From: Actinoalloteichus_B caeruleus
GTDB lineage: Bacteria > Actinomycetota > Actinomycetes > Mycobacteriales > Pseudonocardiaceae
Length of the DNA: 64,000 nt
Direction: 5' to 3' (one strand)
Assembly (NCBI RefSeq): GCF_000718005.1
Contig: NZ_JODV01000005.1
The notes below the pieces were generated by a model. It saw nothing but the letters and a program-made list of their open reading frames with translations. It had not been told where the DNA came from and made no database searches. Positions 41,823 to 50,568 of this stretch are shown piece by piece. Both the position numbers and the translations under genes were made by a program. The stretch's first letter is position 1; every line of letters starts with the position of its first letter.

Positions 41823-42413
41823 TCAGAGGTACTGGCCGGTCCCCCGCAGCGGACTCTGTTCACCCGGATCGGTGACCTTGGTCCCCGGGGGCAACGCGCC
41901 GCGACGCATCTGCTGGAGCTGTGCCTGCACGGCCATGTGTTGGGCGAACAACGCCGTCTGGATGCCGTGGAAGAGCCCTTCCAACCATCCGACCAACTGG
42001 GCCTGCGCGATCCGCAGCTCCGCGTCCGTCGGTGTCCTCCCCTCGGTGAAGGGCAGGGACAGCCGCTCCAGCTCCTCCACCAGTTCCGGCGCGAGGCCCT
42101 GCTCCAACTCCTTGATCGAGGAGGTGTGGATCTCCCGAAGCCTGTTCCGGCTGGCCTCGTCGAGCGGAGCGGCCCGGACCTCCTCCAACAGCTGCTTGAT
42201 CATCGTGCCGATGCGCATCACCTTGGCGGGCTGTTCGACCAGGTCGTTGACGTCCTCGCCGCCCCCGGCGTCCTCGGCTCCCTCCGGCACCTGCGCGGTG
42301 CCGATGGGGACACCGTCCTCGCCGAAGATCACCACCTGCCGACCAGGGGTCGCCCGCTGGTCGCGGGACTCGTCCTGGTACTCGCCGGAGTTCTCGTCGG
42401 TCTCGTGACTCAT
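41823..42413 (-). CDS. bpa: Bacterial proteasome activator
   Basis: 196 residues. An ATP-independent 12-subunit ring that opens the 20S proteasome for unfolded substrates such as heat-shock repressors. The protein ends in GQYL, the C-terminal motif that docks into the proteasome alpha ring. The helical core (70-165) with MRIGTMIKQLLEEVRAAPLDEA and AQAQLVGWLEGLFHGIQTALFAQHM matches Bpa/PafE. The disordered acidic N-terminus is typical. The ATG at 42413 has GAGGATGG upstream. Adjacent to the galactan exporter as in M. tuberculosis (Rv3780, from memory). Its presence implies a proteasome in this organism. Confidence 0.95.
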   Translation of the reverse strand: MSHETDENSGEYQDESRDQRATPGRQVVIFGEDGVPIGTAQVPEGAEDAGGGEDVNDLVEQPAKVMRIGTMIKQLLEEVRAAPLDEASRNRLREIHTSSIKELEQGLAPELVEELERLSLPFTEGRTPTDAELRIAQAQLVGWLEGLFHGIQTALFAQHMAVQAQLQQMRRGALPPGTKVTDPGEQSPLRGTGQYL

Positions 42414-42980
42414 GGATCCATCCTCGCGCTGTCGACTGGCCCGGGACGAGCCGGGCCCACCCGCCATCCTCCGGGTCGGGTACCCGGACCGGGACCGGAC
42501 GACGACCCCGGGACCCCCGGGCCCTCCACCGTACGTACGGCGTTGGCGCGGCCTCCGACGTCGCTCGGCTCCGCGAACCGTCTCCCGCTCGCGCTGGCTG
42601 GTACTCGTGACGCCCCAGCGGGCGGATGAGTTCCCGCGCGGATACCTCCGCCGTCCCCGCCCCGCGCTCCGGTGGCCCGCCCCGTCGCGGACCTGGTCAG
42701 AGCCGGAACGACCCGGTCCTCGCGAGGGTGCTCGAGGTTCCAACAGCTCGTGTGGGACGTCGCGGAGCCCAGGACAACCTCGCCGCCGCCCACCGGATGG
42801 GTCAGGGGCCCGTGTTCCGCTGACTCCGTGTCGTCCTCCGCCTCCGACCGGTCAGCCGGGTGATGAGACCGGGGCCCCGCCGGAACCACTTCGCTACCCT
42901 GTGCTCACGGATGGTGATGGGGTCGCGGGCGGGTGCGACGGCGGTGGCGACCCCACCAGCGCGCGGGAGGGCCGGGCGAG
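42414..42980. other. Intergenic stretch with a 12-bp palindrome upstream of bpa
   Basis: No gene is supported. CCGTACGTACGG at 42529-42540 is a perfect palindrome about 116 bp upstream of bpa and might be an operator. The region must hold the bpa promoter on one side and the methyltransferase promoter on the other. Confidence 0.4.
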
Positions 42981-43634
42981 GTGGAGGAGAGCGAACGGTC
43001 CCACGCCGAGCTCGGCGCCTGGCTGCGGCTCACGCCGCTGCTGACCGAGTACCTGCCCTTCCCCGCCGGTTCGTTGCGTGCCGCCGCGCTCGTCCGGGTG
43101 CTGGACGAGGTGGTGCTGGGCGACCGCAGCGTCCTCCTGGAGTGCGGCTGCGGGTGGGCGTCGGTGGTGATCGCCCGCTTCCTCGCCCGGAGGGGCTTCG
43201 GACGGTTGCTCTCCCTGGAGGACGACGGCGAACGCGCCGCCTTCGTCACCACCCAGCTGCGGCGCGAGGGGCTCACCGAGGTGGCGAGGGTGGTGCACGC
43301 CCCGCTGGCCGCGCATCCCGGCTCGGTCGACGATCTGCCCTGGTACGAACCGGGGCAGGTCTTCGAGATGGTGACGCGGTACGTGGACCGCAACGGCCTG
43401 ATCGACCTGGTGCTGGTCGACGGTCCCCACGGCGGGGGACCGGACTCCGGGCTGATCCGGTACCCGGTGCTGCCCGTCGTGCGAAACGCGCTGGCCCCGG
43501 GAGCGGTGGTGCTCCTGGACGACGCCGACCGCGCCGGGGAACAGGCGGTGATCCGGCACTGGACGACCGAGTTCGGGTTGCGGTTCACCCGCGACGGGAT
43601 GAGCGGGCTCGCCGCCGCGACACTCACCGTGTGA
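42981..43634 (+). CDS. Class I SAM methyltransferase (O-methyltransferase-like)
   Basis: 217 residues from GTG 42981, which follows GGGAGGG at a good distance; an earlier start at 42933 adds an Arg-rich leader and is less likely. Motif I is LLECGCGWASVVIARFLA, with Cys in place of the usual Val-Gly. LSLEDDGERAAF is the ribose-binding acid and LVLVDGPHGGG the metal or substrate region. This pattern resembles class I O-methyltransferases of the class-24 type. The substrate is not known, and there is no obvious operon partner. Confidence 0.8.
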   Translation: MEESERSHAELGAWLRLTPLLTEYLPFPAGSLRAAALVRVLDEVVLGDRSVLLECGCGWASVVIARFLARRGFGRLLSLEDDGERAAFVTTQLRREGLTEVARVVHAPLAAHPGSVDDLPWYEPGQVFEMVTRYVDRNGLIDLVLVDGPHGGGPDSGLIRYPVLPVVRNALAPGAVVLLDDADRAGEQAVIRHWTTEFGLRFTRDGMSGLAAATLTV

Positions 43635-43682
43635 GCCGCGGCGGCGGGCCCTGACGGGCCCTGGCGGGCGCGGGCGCCCGGT

Positions 43683-44669
43683 TCAGACCGTCAGCAGGAC
43701 CTTCCCGACCACGGTCCCCCCGTCGAGCAGTTCGTGGGCGCGTCCGGCCTCGGCCATCGGGATCCGGTCGTGCACCACGGGGCGGATCGTGCCATCCGCC
43801 AGGAGCGGCCAGACCCTGGCGACGACGTCGGCGACGATGCCGGCCTTGCCTCCCGGGCCGGTCACCGGGCGCCCCCGCAACGCCGTCGCCGACACGCTCG
43901 CACGCTTCGCCAGCAGCGCGGACAGGTCCACCTCGGCTCGGCGCCCGCCCTGCATGCCGATCACCACCAGGCGGCCGCCCACCGCCAGGACCTCGATGTT
44001 GCGCCCCAGGTACTTGGCCCCGATGTTGTCCAGCACGACATCCGCGCCCCGGCCGCCCGTCGCCCGGGCCACCTCCTCGACGAAGTCCTGTTCGCGGTGG
44101 TTGACCAGGATCTCGGCCCCGAGCTCACGGCAGCGGGCCAACCGTTCCTCCGAGCCCGCCGTCGTCGCGACCGTCGCGCCGAGCGCCCGGCCGAGCTGGA
44201 TCGCGAAGGTCCCGACCCCGCCCGCCCCGCCGTGCACCAGCAGCACCTCGCCCTTGGCGAGCCGGGCCACGTCCACGAGGTTGGACCACACGGTGCACGC
44301 CACCTCCGGCAGCCCCGCCGCCGTCACCAGGTCGACTCCCCCCGGCACCGGCATCAGCTGCTCGGCCGGCACCGCCACCTTCTCGGCGTAACCGCCACCT
44401 GCCAGCAGCGCGCACACCTCGTCCCCGACCCGCCAGCCGGTCACGCCCCTGCCGAGCGCCGCGACGGTGCCCGAGCACTCCAGACCCAGGATGTTGGACG
44501 CGCCTCGGGGCGGGCGGTACCTCCCCTGCCGTTGCAGAAGGTCCGCCCGGTTCACCGCGCTCGCCGTCACGTTGACGACGACTTCGCCCTCCGCCGGCCT
44601 GGGATCGGGCAGCGGTGCCCACCGCAGCACCTCCGGGCCGCCGGGCTCGCGCACTGTGATCGCTCGCAT
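43683..44669 (-). CDS. NADPH:quinone oxidoreductase, zeta-crystallin type
   Basis: 328 residues. Medium-chain dehydrogenase without the zinc site. MRAITVREPGGPEVLRW at the start, ASAVNRADLLQRQGRY near 40, and LLVHGGAGGVGTFAIQLGRALGA (about 145-167) for NADPH. It reduces quinones or enals. The start at 44669 is the canonical one; the upstream extension of the frame is not protein-like. Convergent with the methyltransferase and divergent from the GNAT gene. Confidence 0.95.
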   Translation of the reverse strand: MRAITVREPGGPEVLRWAPLPDPRPAEGEVVVNVTASAVNRADLLQRQGRYRPPRGASNILGLECSGTVAALGRGVTGWRVGDEVCALLAGGGYAEKVAVPAEQLMPVPGGVDLVTAAGLPEVACTVWSNLVDVARLAKGEVLLVHGGAGGVGTFAIQLGRALGATVATTAGSEERLARCRELGAEILVNHREQDFVEEVARATGGRGADVVLDNIGAKYLGRNIEVLAVGGRLVVIGMQGGRRAEVDLSALLAKRASVSATALRGRPVTGPGGKAGIVADVVARVWPLLADGTIRPVVHDRIPMAEAGRAHELLDGGTVVGKVLLTV

Positions 44670-44780
44670 GACAGAACCGTACGGCCACCGAGGGTCCGCG
44701 TCAGCGCTGACGGCGGCGCGTCGTCCAGCATCACGAGCTGAGCGGCGAAGGAGTTCCGGGCGGTCGCGGGCTCGGGAAGG

Positions 44781-45452
44781 ATGGTGCGATGTCGACAGAG
44801 AACCCCTGGCCCCTTGGGCGACCTCGCCCTCACCTCTCCCCGGCTCGAACTCCGGCCGGACGACGACGAGGGACTGCGGGAACTGGTGGAACTCGCGCGG
44901 CAGGGCATCCACCCACCCGAGCGAATGCCCTTCACCACGCCCTGGACCGATGTGCCCGCGCACGAACTGGGCGTCAACACGGTCCGGTTCCACTGGCGGC
45001 AACGCGCCGAGGTCACCCCCACCACCTGGGCCATCAACTTCCTCGTCCGCCTGAACGGAACGGTGGTCGGAGTGCAGCAGCTGGCGGCGGCGAACTTCCC
45101 CGTGGTGCGGACCGTGGTCAGCGGGTCCTGGCTGGGGATCCGCCACCAGGGCCGTGGACTGGGCACCGAGGCACGGGCCGCCGTGCTGTCCTTCGCCTTC
45201 GACCACCTCGGCGCCCGGTTGGCCAGGACCGGGGCCTTCGAGGACAACCCCGTCTCGGCGGCGGTCAGCCGTCGCCTCGGGTACCGGGAGGACGGGACCC
45301 AGGAGGTCGAGCGACGGGGTGAGCTCGCCACGATCCGCCGGTTCGTCGTGAGCGCGGAGGGCTTCGACGCGCACCGCCCCGAGTGGCGCGTCCAGGTCGC
45401 CGGCCTGGACCGCTGCCGCGACTTCTTCACCGGCTGGGAGCACTCAGGGTGA
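44781..45452 (+). CDS. GNAT-family N-acetyltransferase, possible frameshift at the N-terminus
   Basis: About 215 residues. GNAT core: LALTSPRLELRPDDDEGL near the start, INFLVRLNGTVVGVQQL, SWLGIRHQGRGLGTEARAAVL (acetyl-CoA loop) and NPVSAAVSRRLGYREDG, the RimJ/RimL-like pattern. Read straight through from ATG 44781 there is no proper RBS, because GGGAAGG touches the start codon. The well-spaced ATG at 44789 gives MSTENPWPLG in another frame, and the conserved frame continues GDLALTSP. Loss of one G in the GGG at 44816-44818 would join them as MSTENPWPLGDLALT. Either the gene has a real +1 frameshift, the assembly has an extra G, or translation begins at 44781/44784. Confidence 0.75.
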   Translation: MVRCRQRTPGPLGDLALTSPRLELRPDDDEGLRELVELARQGIHPPERMPFTTPWTDVPAHELGVNTVRFHWRQRAEVTPTTWAINFLVRLNGTVVGVQQLAAANFPVVRTVVSGSWLGIRHQGRGLGTEARAAVLSFAFDHLGARLARTGAFEDNPVSAAVSRRLGYREDGTQEVERRGELATIRRFVVSAEGFDAHRPEWRVQVAGLDRCRDFFTGWEHSG

Positions 45453-45606
45453 CGATTCGAATCCCCTGGGTGCGCGAGGGGAGGTACCTTCGTCGGCACG
45501 GGTTCCCCGCACATGTGGCCAGCGGCCGGGCGGCGGCACACCCGCCACCAGCCCTCGGCGGGGCCGGCTGACCGGAGCCGCCCGTGCCCGTTCCCTGGGA
45601 GGCACC

Positions 45607-47151
45607 ATGACCACGTCCTCGTCCCGGCGGCGGATCACCACGACTGGCGTCGGGCTCGCCGCGGCCGCGAGCCTGGCCGTCGTGAGCCTGCCCGCGGTGG
45701 CCGACACCGAGCCGGTCACCGGCGGGGCGACCGGCGCACCGAGGGCTGATCTCCCCGAGCGGGTCGCCTCGGCGATCGAGCTCACCGGGCTCAACCGGCA
45801 CCTCGTCGCCTTCCAGCGCATCTCCGACCGGCACGGCGGGACCCGCGCCGCCGGTGAGCCCGGCTACGACGCGAGCGTCGACTACGTCGTCGCCCGGTTG
45901 GAGGAGGCTGGGTTCGACGTCACCACTCCGGAGTTCGAGTACGAACGGTTCACGATCGACGCCGAACGCCTGCTCGTCTCCGGGGCCGAGCTGGACGTCC
46001 AGATGTTCACCTACTCGCCGTCGACGCCGGCGGGCGGGCTCGACGGCCCCCTCGTACCGCTACCACCCGAGGGTGAACTCGGATGCGATCCGGCCGACTT
46101 CGTCGGGGTGGACGTCACCGGAGCGATCGCCGTGGCCCGACGCGGCGAGTGCGCCTTCGCCGAGAAGGGACGGCTGGCCGCCGATGCCGGCGCGGCCGCG
46201 TTGCTCGTGGTCAACAACACCGAGGGCCCGGTGCACGGCACCCTGGGAGACGCCGACGCAGGCGTCATCCCGGTGGCCGGCCTCGACCCTGCCGACGGGG
46301 ACGCCCTGTTCGACGCCGTCGGGACGCCGGCCACGCTGGAACTCGTCGGGGAGGCGACCGTCGACACCAGCCGGAACGTCCTCGCCCAGACCAGCACCGG
46401 GCGCACCGACAACGTGGTCGTCGTCGGTGCCCACCTCGACGCCGTGTACGCCGGCATCAGCGACAACGGCACCGGAAGCGCGGCGCTGCTGGAGACGGCG
46501 CTGCGGCTGGGCGCCGCCCCCGAAGTGAACAACGCGATCCGGTTCGCCTGGTGGGGAGCGGAGGAGCTGGGGCTGCACGGTTCCACCCAGTACGTCCGGT
46601 CGCTGGACGCCGAGCAGCAGCTCGACATCGCCCTCTACCTGAACCTCGACATGATCGGCTCACCCAACCCCGGCTACTTCGTGTACGACGGGGACGGTTC
46701 CGACGGCTCCTCCGAGCCAGGACCCCACGGATCAGCCCAGATCGAGCGGGCACTCGTCGACCACCTCGCCGCACAGGGGATCGAGGCCGAGGGCACCGCG
46801 TTCGACGGCCGGTCCGACTACCGGGAGTTCGTGGCGGTGGGCATCCCGGCCGGTGGGCTGTTCACCGGGGCCGAGGGTGAGATGACGGAGGAGCAGGCCG
46901 CGAAGTGGGGCGGAACGGCGGGGGACGCCTACGACCCCCACTACCACCAGCCCGAGGACGACCTCGACAACGTCGACCGCCGAGCCCTGCTGGTCAACGC
47001 CCGCACGGCGGCCCACGTCGCCACCGCCTACGGGCTCAGCACCCGGGAGGTGAACGGGGAGCCCGGCTCGCGGCGTCAGGCCGCCGAGCCGGGTCAGCTG
47101 GCGGACGGCGCTCCGATGCTGCCGAGGACGGGACGGCTGGCGTCGCGGTGA
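45607..47151 (+). CDS. Secreted M28-family zinc aminopeptidase with PA domain
   Basis: 514 residues. Signal peptide (1-32, ending VSLPAVA), N-terminal M28 segment (45-135), PA insert (140-255) and the catalytic part (255-480). Zinc ligands are visible: H276 and D278 region in VGAHLDAV, D286 in SDNGTG, E319/E320 in WWGAEELG, D348 in LNLDMIG and His in YDPHYHQPEDD. It removes N-terminal residues from peptides outside the cell. At the C-terminus LPRTG (505-509) resembles a sortase motif but only RLASR follows, with no membrane anchor, so it may be a vestigial sorting signal or a chance match. ATG 45607 follows GGGAGG. Confidence 0.92.
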   Translation: MTTSSSRRRITTTGVGLAAAASLAVVSLPAVADTEPVTGGATGAPRADLPERVASAIELTGLNRHLVAFQRISDRHGGTRAAGEPGYDASVDYVVARLEEAGFDVTTPEFEYERFTIDAERLLVSGAELDVQMFTYSPSTPAGGLDGPLVPLPPEGELGCDPADFVGVDVTGAIAVARRGECAFAEKGRLAADAGAAALLVVNNTEGPVHGTLGDADAGVIPVAGLDPADGDALFDAVGTPATLELVGEATVDTSRNVLAQTSTGRTDNVVVVGAHLDAVYAGISDNGTGSAALLETALRLGAAPEVNNAIRFAWWGAEELGLHGSTQYVRSLDAEQQLDIALYLNLDMIGSPNPGYFVYDGDGSDGSSEPGPHGSAQIERALVDHLAAQGIEAEGTAFDGRSDYREFVAVGIPAGGLFTGAEGEMTEEQAAKWGGTAGDAYDPHYHQPEDDLDNVDRRALLVNARTAAHVATAYGLSTREVNGEPGSRRQAAEPGQLADGAPMLPRTGRLASR

Positions 47152-47290
47152 CCTCCCCCTCCGGAGGAGGAGACGGCTCACCATCCGGTGGGGTGACACT
47201 GGCACAACACTGTTACGACCACCGGGTGTATTCGGCGCGAGCCTGAACGGAACCGGCGGTTCGCCCTGTCGAAGCCAATAACCTAGGTGG

Positions 47291-47767
47291 GTGGACGCAG
47301 GAACGCGGGTCGAGCCCAGGTGGTTGAGCAGCGAGCAGGAACGGGCGTGGCGGGCCTACTTCGTCGGCAGCTCCCTGTTGGCCTACCAGCTGAACCGGGA
47401 ACTCCAGGAAGCGCGGGACATCACGCTTCCCGACTACGAGATCCTGGTCAGGCTCTCGCAGAGCCCGGACCGCCGCATGCGGATGAGTCAGCTCGCCGGG
47501 GAGGTCGCCTCATCGAAGAGTCGGGTGTCGCACCAGATCAACCGGATGGAGAACGCCGGGCTCGTCCGCCGCATGGAGTGCCCAAGCGACGGTCGGGGCG
47601 TCTTCGCGGTGCTCACCGACCAGGGCATGGACCTGCTGCGCAGTGCCGCGCCGACACACGTCGCGGGCGTGCGGGCCCACCTGATCGACCTCCTCGACGA
47701 GGAGGAGCAGGCCGTCCTGGGCAAGGTGTTCACCCGGATCACCGACCATTTCGGTGGGGAGCTCTGA
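47291..47767 (+). CDS. MarR-family transcriptional regulator
   Basis: 158 residues. Winged-helix DNA-binding region (about 50-110): MRMSQLAGEVASSKSRVSHQINRMENAGLVRR, then the wing SDGRGVFAVLTDQG. Flanking helices form the dimer. The gene starts with GTG 47291 exactly where transcription from the -10 box TAACCT (47279-47284) would begin, so the mRNA is probably leaderless. It is followed directly by tRNA-Ser and is not linked to a divergent transporter, so the regulated gene is not evident. Typical MarR length. Confidence 0.9.
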   Translation: MDAGTRVEPRWLSSEQERAWRAYFVGSSLLAYQLNRELQEARDITLPDYEILVRLSQSPDRRMRMSQLAGEVASSKSRVSHQINRMENAGLVRRMECPSDGRGVFAVLTDQGMDLLRSAAPTHVAGVRAHLIDLLDEEEQAVLGKVFTRITDHFGGEL

Positions 47768-47801
47768 TCTGGCGCGAGGCGCCGTCTAGGCTGGGGCACG
47801 A

Positions 47802-47888
47802 GGAAGCGTGGCAGAGCGGCCGAATGCACCCGCCTTGAAAGCGGGAGACCTGTCACAGGGTCCGGGGGTTCAAATCCCTCCGCTTCCG
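47802..47888 (+). tRNA. tRNA-Ser (anticodon TGA)
   Basis: 87 nt. Acceptor stem GGAAGCG/CGCTTCC, anticodon stem CCGCC/GGCGG-like with loop CTTGAAA (anticodon TGA), a long variable arm as in all serine tRNAs and the GTTCAAATC T-loop. Discriminator G; CCA is not encoded. Reads UCA/UCG/UCU-type codons after modification. Confidence 0.95.
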
Positions 47889-48049
47889 CCGCGGTGGTGG
47901 GGTGGTCTTCCCCGAGCCGGGAGGACCACCACCCGGATGAGTTGGCCCTGGCCGCCGCCCACGTCCTCGCCGCGTGAGCCACCGCTCCCTCCCCAGTGGG
48001 CCCGGGAAAACCATTCCCGCCCAGCCGGGGCGTGCGCCTAGGTCCTCCC

Positions 48050-48436
48050 GTGGCCCTTCTCCGCGACATCGTGTTCGACTGCCGCCACCCCGCCTCCCTC
48101 GCCCGGTTCTGGGCCGCGGCGCTGACCGGGTACGAGGTCGCTCCCTACGACGAGGCCGAGCTGACCCGGTTGCGGGCGGAGGGGATCGAGGACCCGGAGG
48201 ACGACCCGCTGGTTCTCGTGGAACCGGCGGAACCGGGCGCCCCCCGCGTCTTCTGCCAACGAGTACCCGAACCCAAGGTCGTCAAGAACCGCGTCCACCT
48301 CGACCTCTGGGCGGAGGACCTCGCTTCCGAACGCGACCGCCTGCTGGGACTCGGCGCGGTCCTCGTCCGGGAGGCCGACGACCTCCTGGTGTTCGCGGAC
48401 CCGGAGGGCAACGAGTTCTGCCTGCTCGCGGACTGA
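48050..48436 (+). CDS. VOC-family (glyoxalase/bleomycin-resistance-like) protein
   Basis: 128 residues. MALLRDIVFDCRHPASLARFWAAALTGYE is the common start of actinobacterial VOC proteins, and NRVHLDLWAEDL plus VLREADDLLVFADPEGNEFCLL give the second repeat with the metal-binding Glu/His positions. Substrate unknown; it may bind or detoxify small molecules. The GTG start at 48050 lies just after a TAGGTC -10-like box (48039-48044), suggesting a leaderless mRNA. Immediately upstream is tRNA-Ser; the next gene is convergent. Confidence 0.87.
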   Translation: MALLRDIVFDCRHPASLARFWAAALTGYEVAPYDEAELTRLRAEGIEDPEDDPLVLVEPAEPGAPRVFCQRVPEPKVVKNRVHLDLWAEDLASERDRLLGLGAVLVREADDLLVFADPEGNEFCLLAD

Positions 48437-48524
48437 GGACGTCGGGTGGGCCAGCCGCCGCGGGGCCACGACGGACTCGCCGGTACCCCGTTGGTGCGGT
48501 GCGGCGGCCGGTCCGCCCCGGCGG

Positions 48525-49595
48525 TCAGTGCTCCAGGTAGCTCGTCGCCGCGACCAGGAAGAGGTCGTTCTCCTCCCGGTCGCCGATGGTCACCCTGACT
48601 CCCTCGCCCGGGAACCCCCGAACGATGATCTTGTGGTCCAGGCAGTGCTCGGTGAAGGCCGCGGTGTCCTCGCCGAGCGGGAGCCAGACGAAGTTGGCCT
48701 GGCTGGGCGGGATCTCGTAGCCCAGGTCCAGCAGCCCGTCGCGGACCCGTTCGCGCTCCCTGGAGATCTCGGCGCACCGCACGAGCAGCTCGTCCCGTGC
48801 CTCCAGGGAGGCGACCGCGGCGGCCTGGGCGACGGCGTTCACGCTGAACGGGAGGTAGACCTTCCGTAAGGCCTGCGCCACCGACGGGGTCGCGTAGCAG
48901 TAGCCGACCCGGAGACCTGCGAGCCCGTAGGCCTTGGAGAAGGTCCGGAGCACGGCCACGTTGTCGCGCCCGGCCTCGAAGCGTCGCCTCGCCACCTCGA
49001 TGCCGTCCGGTATTCCGGGATCGGTGACGAACTCCCGGTAGGCCTCGTCGAGCACGACGAGGACGTGTTCGGGGACCCGGTCCAGGAAGTCCTCGATCTC
49101 CTCACGGCCGAGGGCGGTGCCGGTCGGGTTGTTGGGGTTGCAGAGGAACACCAACCGGGTGGCTGGCGTGATCGCCTGGGCGAGGGCGGCGAGATCGAGT
49201 CGGTGACTCTCCGTAAGTGGCACTCGTACCTGTCTCGCGCCCACGACCTGGACGATGATCGGGTAGGCCTCGAAGGACCGCCAGGGGAAGACGACCTCGT
49301 CGCCGTCCTGGCAGGTCGCCTGGACCAGCTGCTGGCACAGCGACACGGACCCGCAGCCGATCGCGAGGTGGTCCGCCTCGACGTCCAGGTGGCGGGACAA
49401 CGTGTCGACCAGCAGCGAAGCTCCGCTGTCCGGGTACCTGTTGACCTGTGTCGACGCGGAGGCGATCGCCTCGATCACGCTGGGGAGGGGCCCGCCGGGG
49501 ACCTCGTTGCTCGCCAACTTGACGGCCCCCGGCACCGAGCGCCCCGGAACGTAGTTCGGGAGGTCGGCCAGGTCAGCCCTCGTCCGTACGGTCAT
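48525..49595 (-). CDS. HisC/Pat-type aromatic or histidinol-phosphate aminotransferase
   Basis: 356 residues. Class I/II PLP enzyme: LASNEVPGGPLPSV, VFLCNPNNPTGTALG near residue 150, LDEAYREFV, and PLP Lys in TFSKAYGLAGLRVGYCY (about 220). The C-terminal GFPGEGVRVTIGDREEND is as in HisC. It transfers an amino group to imidazole-acetol phosphate or to phenylpyruvate. In M. tuberculosis the gene in this neighbourhood is hisC2/pat (Rv3772, from memory), linked to phenylalanine formation. The presence of pheA and tyrA in the same window agrees with an aromatic role. The gene stands alone. Confidence 0.9.
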   Translation of the reverse strand: MTVRTRADLADLPNYVPGRSVPGAVKLASNEVPGGPLPSVIEAIASASTQVNRYPDSGASLLVDTLSRHLDVEADHLAIGCGSVSLCQQLVQATCQDGDEVVFPWRSFEAYPIIVQVVGARQVRVPLTESHRLDLAALAQAITPATRLVFLCNPNNPTGTALGREEIEDFLDRVPEHVLVVLDEAYREFVTDPGIPDGIEVARRRFEAGRDNVAVLRTFSKAYGLAGLRVGYCYATPSVAQALRKVYLPFSVNAVAQAAAVASLEARDELLVRCAEISRERERVRDGLLDLGYEIPPSQANFVWLPLGEDTAAFTEHCLDHKIIVRGFPGEGVRVTIGDREENDLFLVAATSYLEH

Positions 49596-49808
49596 CCGCG
49601 AATCCTCCGCAGCTAGCCCAACCGTGTCACGCTATTACTCGAACGGGTGCCCTGGCCAGTGCCCGGTTCCCGTACCCGTCGATGTCGTCCCTGGATCATG
49701 CCCAGGAGACGAGACGGTTGTCACTGCACCAGCCGCGTAAACCTGTTCTGTCGCTCTCCGCACCCTGGTGTTGACGAGGGTTCACTCCGCCGTGGTTGGC
49801 TGGAAGCC

Positions 49809-50462
49809 ATGACGCAGACCCGCACCGAGACAGTTCCGCTCACGGACGGCAGGGAGTTGACGGTGACCGTCGCGGAACCCGAGAACACCGTGCGCGGGGG
49901 CCTGGTGCTCCTGCACGGCAGACGCGGGGTCGTCGACCAGCTCCGCGAGCTCGCCGTCGGTCTGGCCGCGGAGGGGTGGCTGGTGGCGGCTCCGCACCTG
50001 GGGGAAGACCGGAGCGGTCACGACGGCGGCACGGGTGACCGGCTGCTCGCCGACACCGACGCCGCCTGCGTCTGGCTGGTCGACCGGGGGGTGCGCGACG
50101 ACCAACTCGGGTTGCTGGGTTTCGGCGCCGGGGGTACGGCCGCACTGCGGGTGGCGACGCAGCGGAGCCTGGGAGCGGTCGTGAGCGTCGCGCCGGACGC
50201 CGTCACCCTTCCCGACGAGGACGACGGCCGCTCCCTCGTCGAGCTCGTCTCGGAGCTGAGCTGCCCCTGGCTCGCGCTCTACGGGAGTGACGACGAGTCG
50301 GACCAGGGCCTGGTGCGGCTCCGCGACGCGGTGGACAGCGCCTCCGCCGTGGCGAACGTGGTCACCTACCCGGAGTCCGAACACCGGTTCGACCAGGACG
50401 GGGTCGCGGCGTCCGAGGCGTGGCAGCGCACCTTGACCTGGTTCGACGCGCACCTGCGCTGA
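49809..50462 (+). CDS. Dienelactone-hydrolase-fold protein lacking the usual nucleophile
   Basis: 217 residues. Alpha/beta hydrolase with the layout of dienelactone hydrolases: oxyanion region GLVLLHGRRGVVDQLRELA, acid in ALYGSDDESD (near 160) and His in ESEHRF (near 185). The nucleophile elbow reads G-F-G-A-G-G (103-108), with Gly106 where the family has Cys or Ser. A single base change (GGC to TGC or AGC) would restore it. As it stands the protein should not work by the normal mechanism. It may have another role, or be inactive. ATG 49809 has GGAAG upstream. Confidence 0.8.
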   Translation: MTQTRTETVPLTDGRELTVTVAEPENTVRGGLVLLHGRRGVVDQLRELAVGLAAEGWLVAAPHLGEDRSGHDGGTGDRLLADTDAACVWLVDRGVRDDQLGLLGFGAGGTAALRVATQRSLGAVVSVAPDAVTLPDEDDGRSLVELVSELSCPWLALYGSDDESDQGLVRLRDAVDSASAVANVVTYPESEHRFDQDGVAASEAWQRTLTWFDAHLR

Positions 50463-50568
50463 CCTCCCCCTCCAAGCCCCGGCGCGGTACCCATCCCGTC
50501 GCTCCCCGGTGCCCCTACCCCCGAGCGGCCCCTTGGCGAACGCCTCGGATTGGGCTAGGAAGCGAGGT

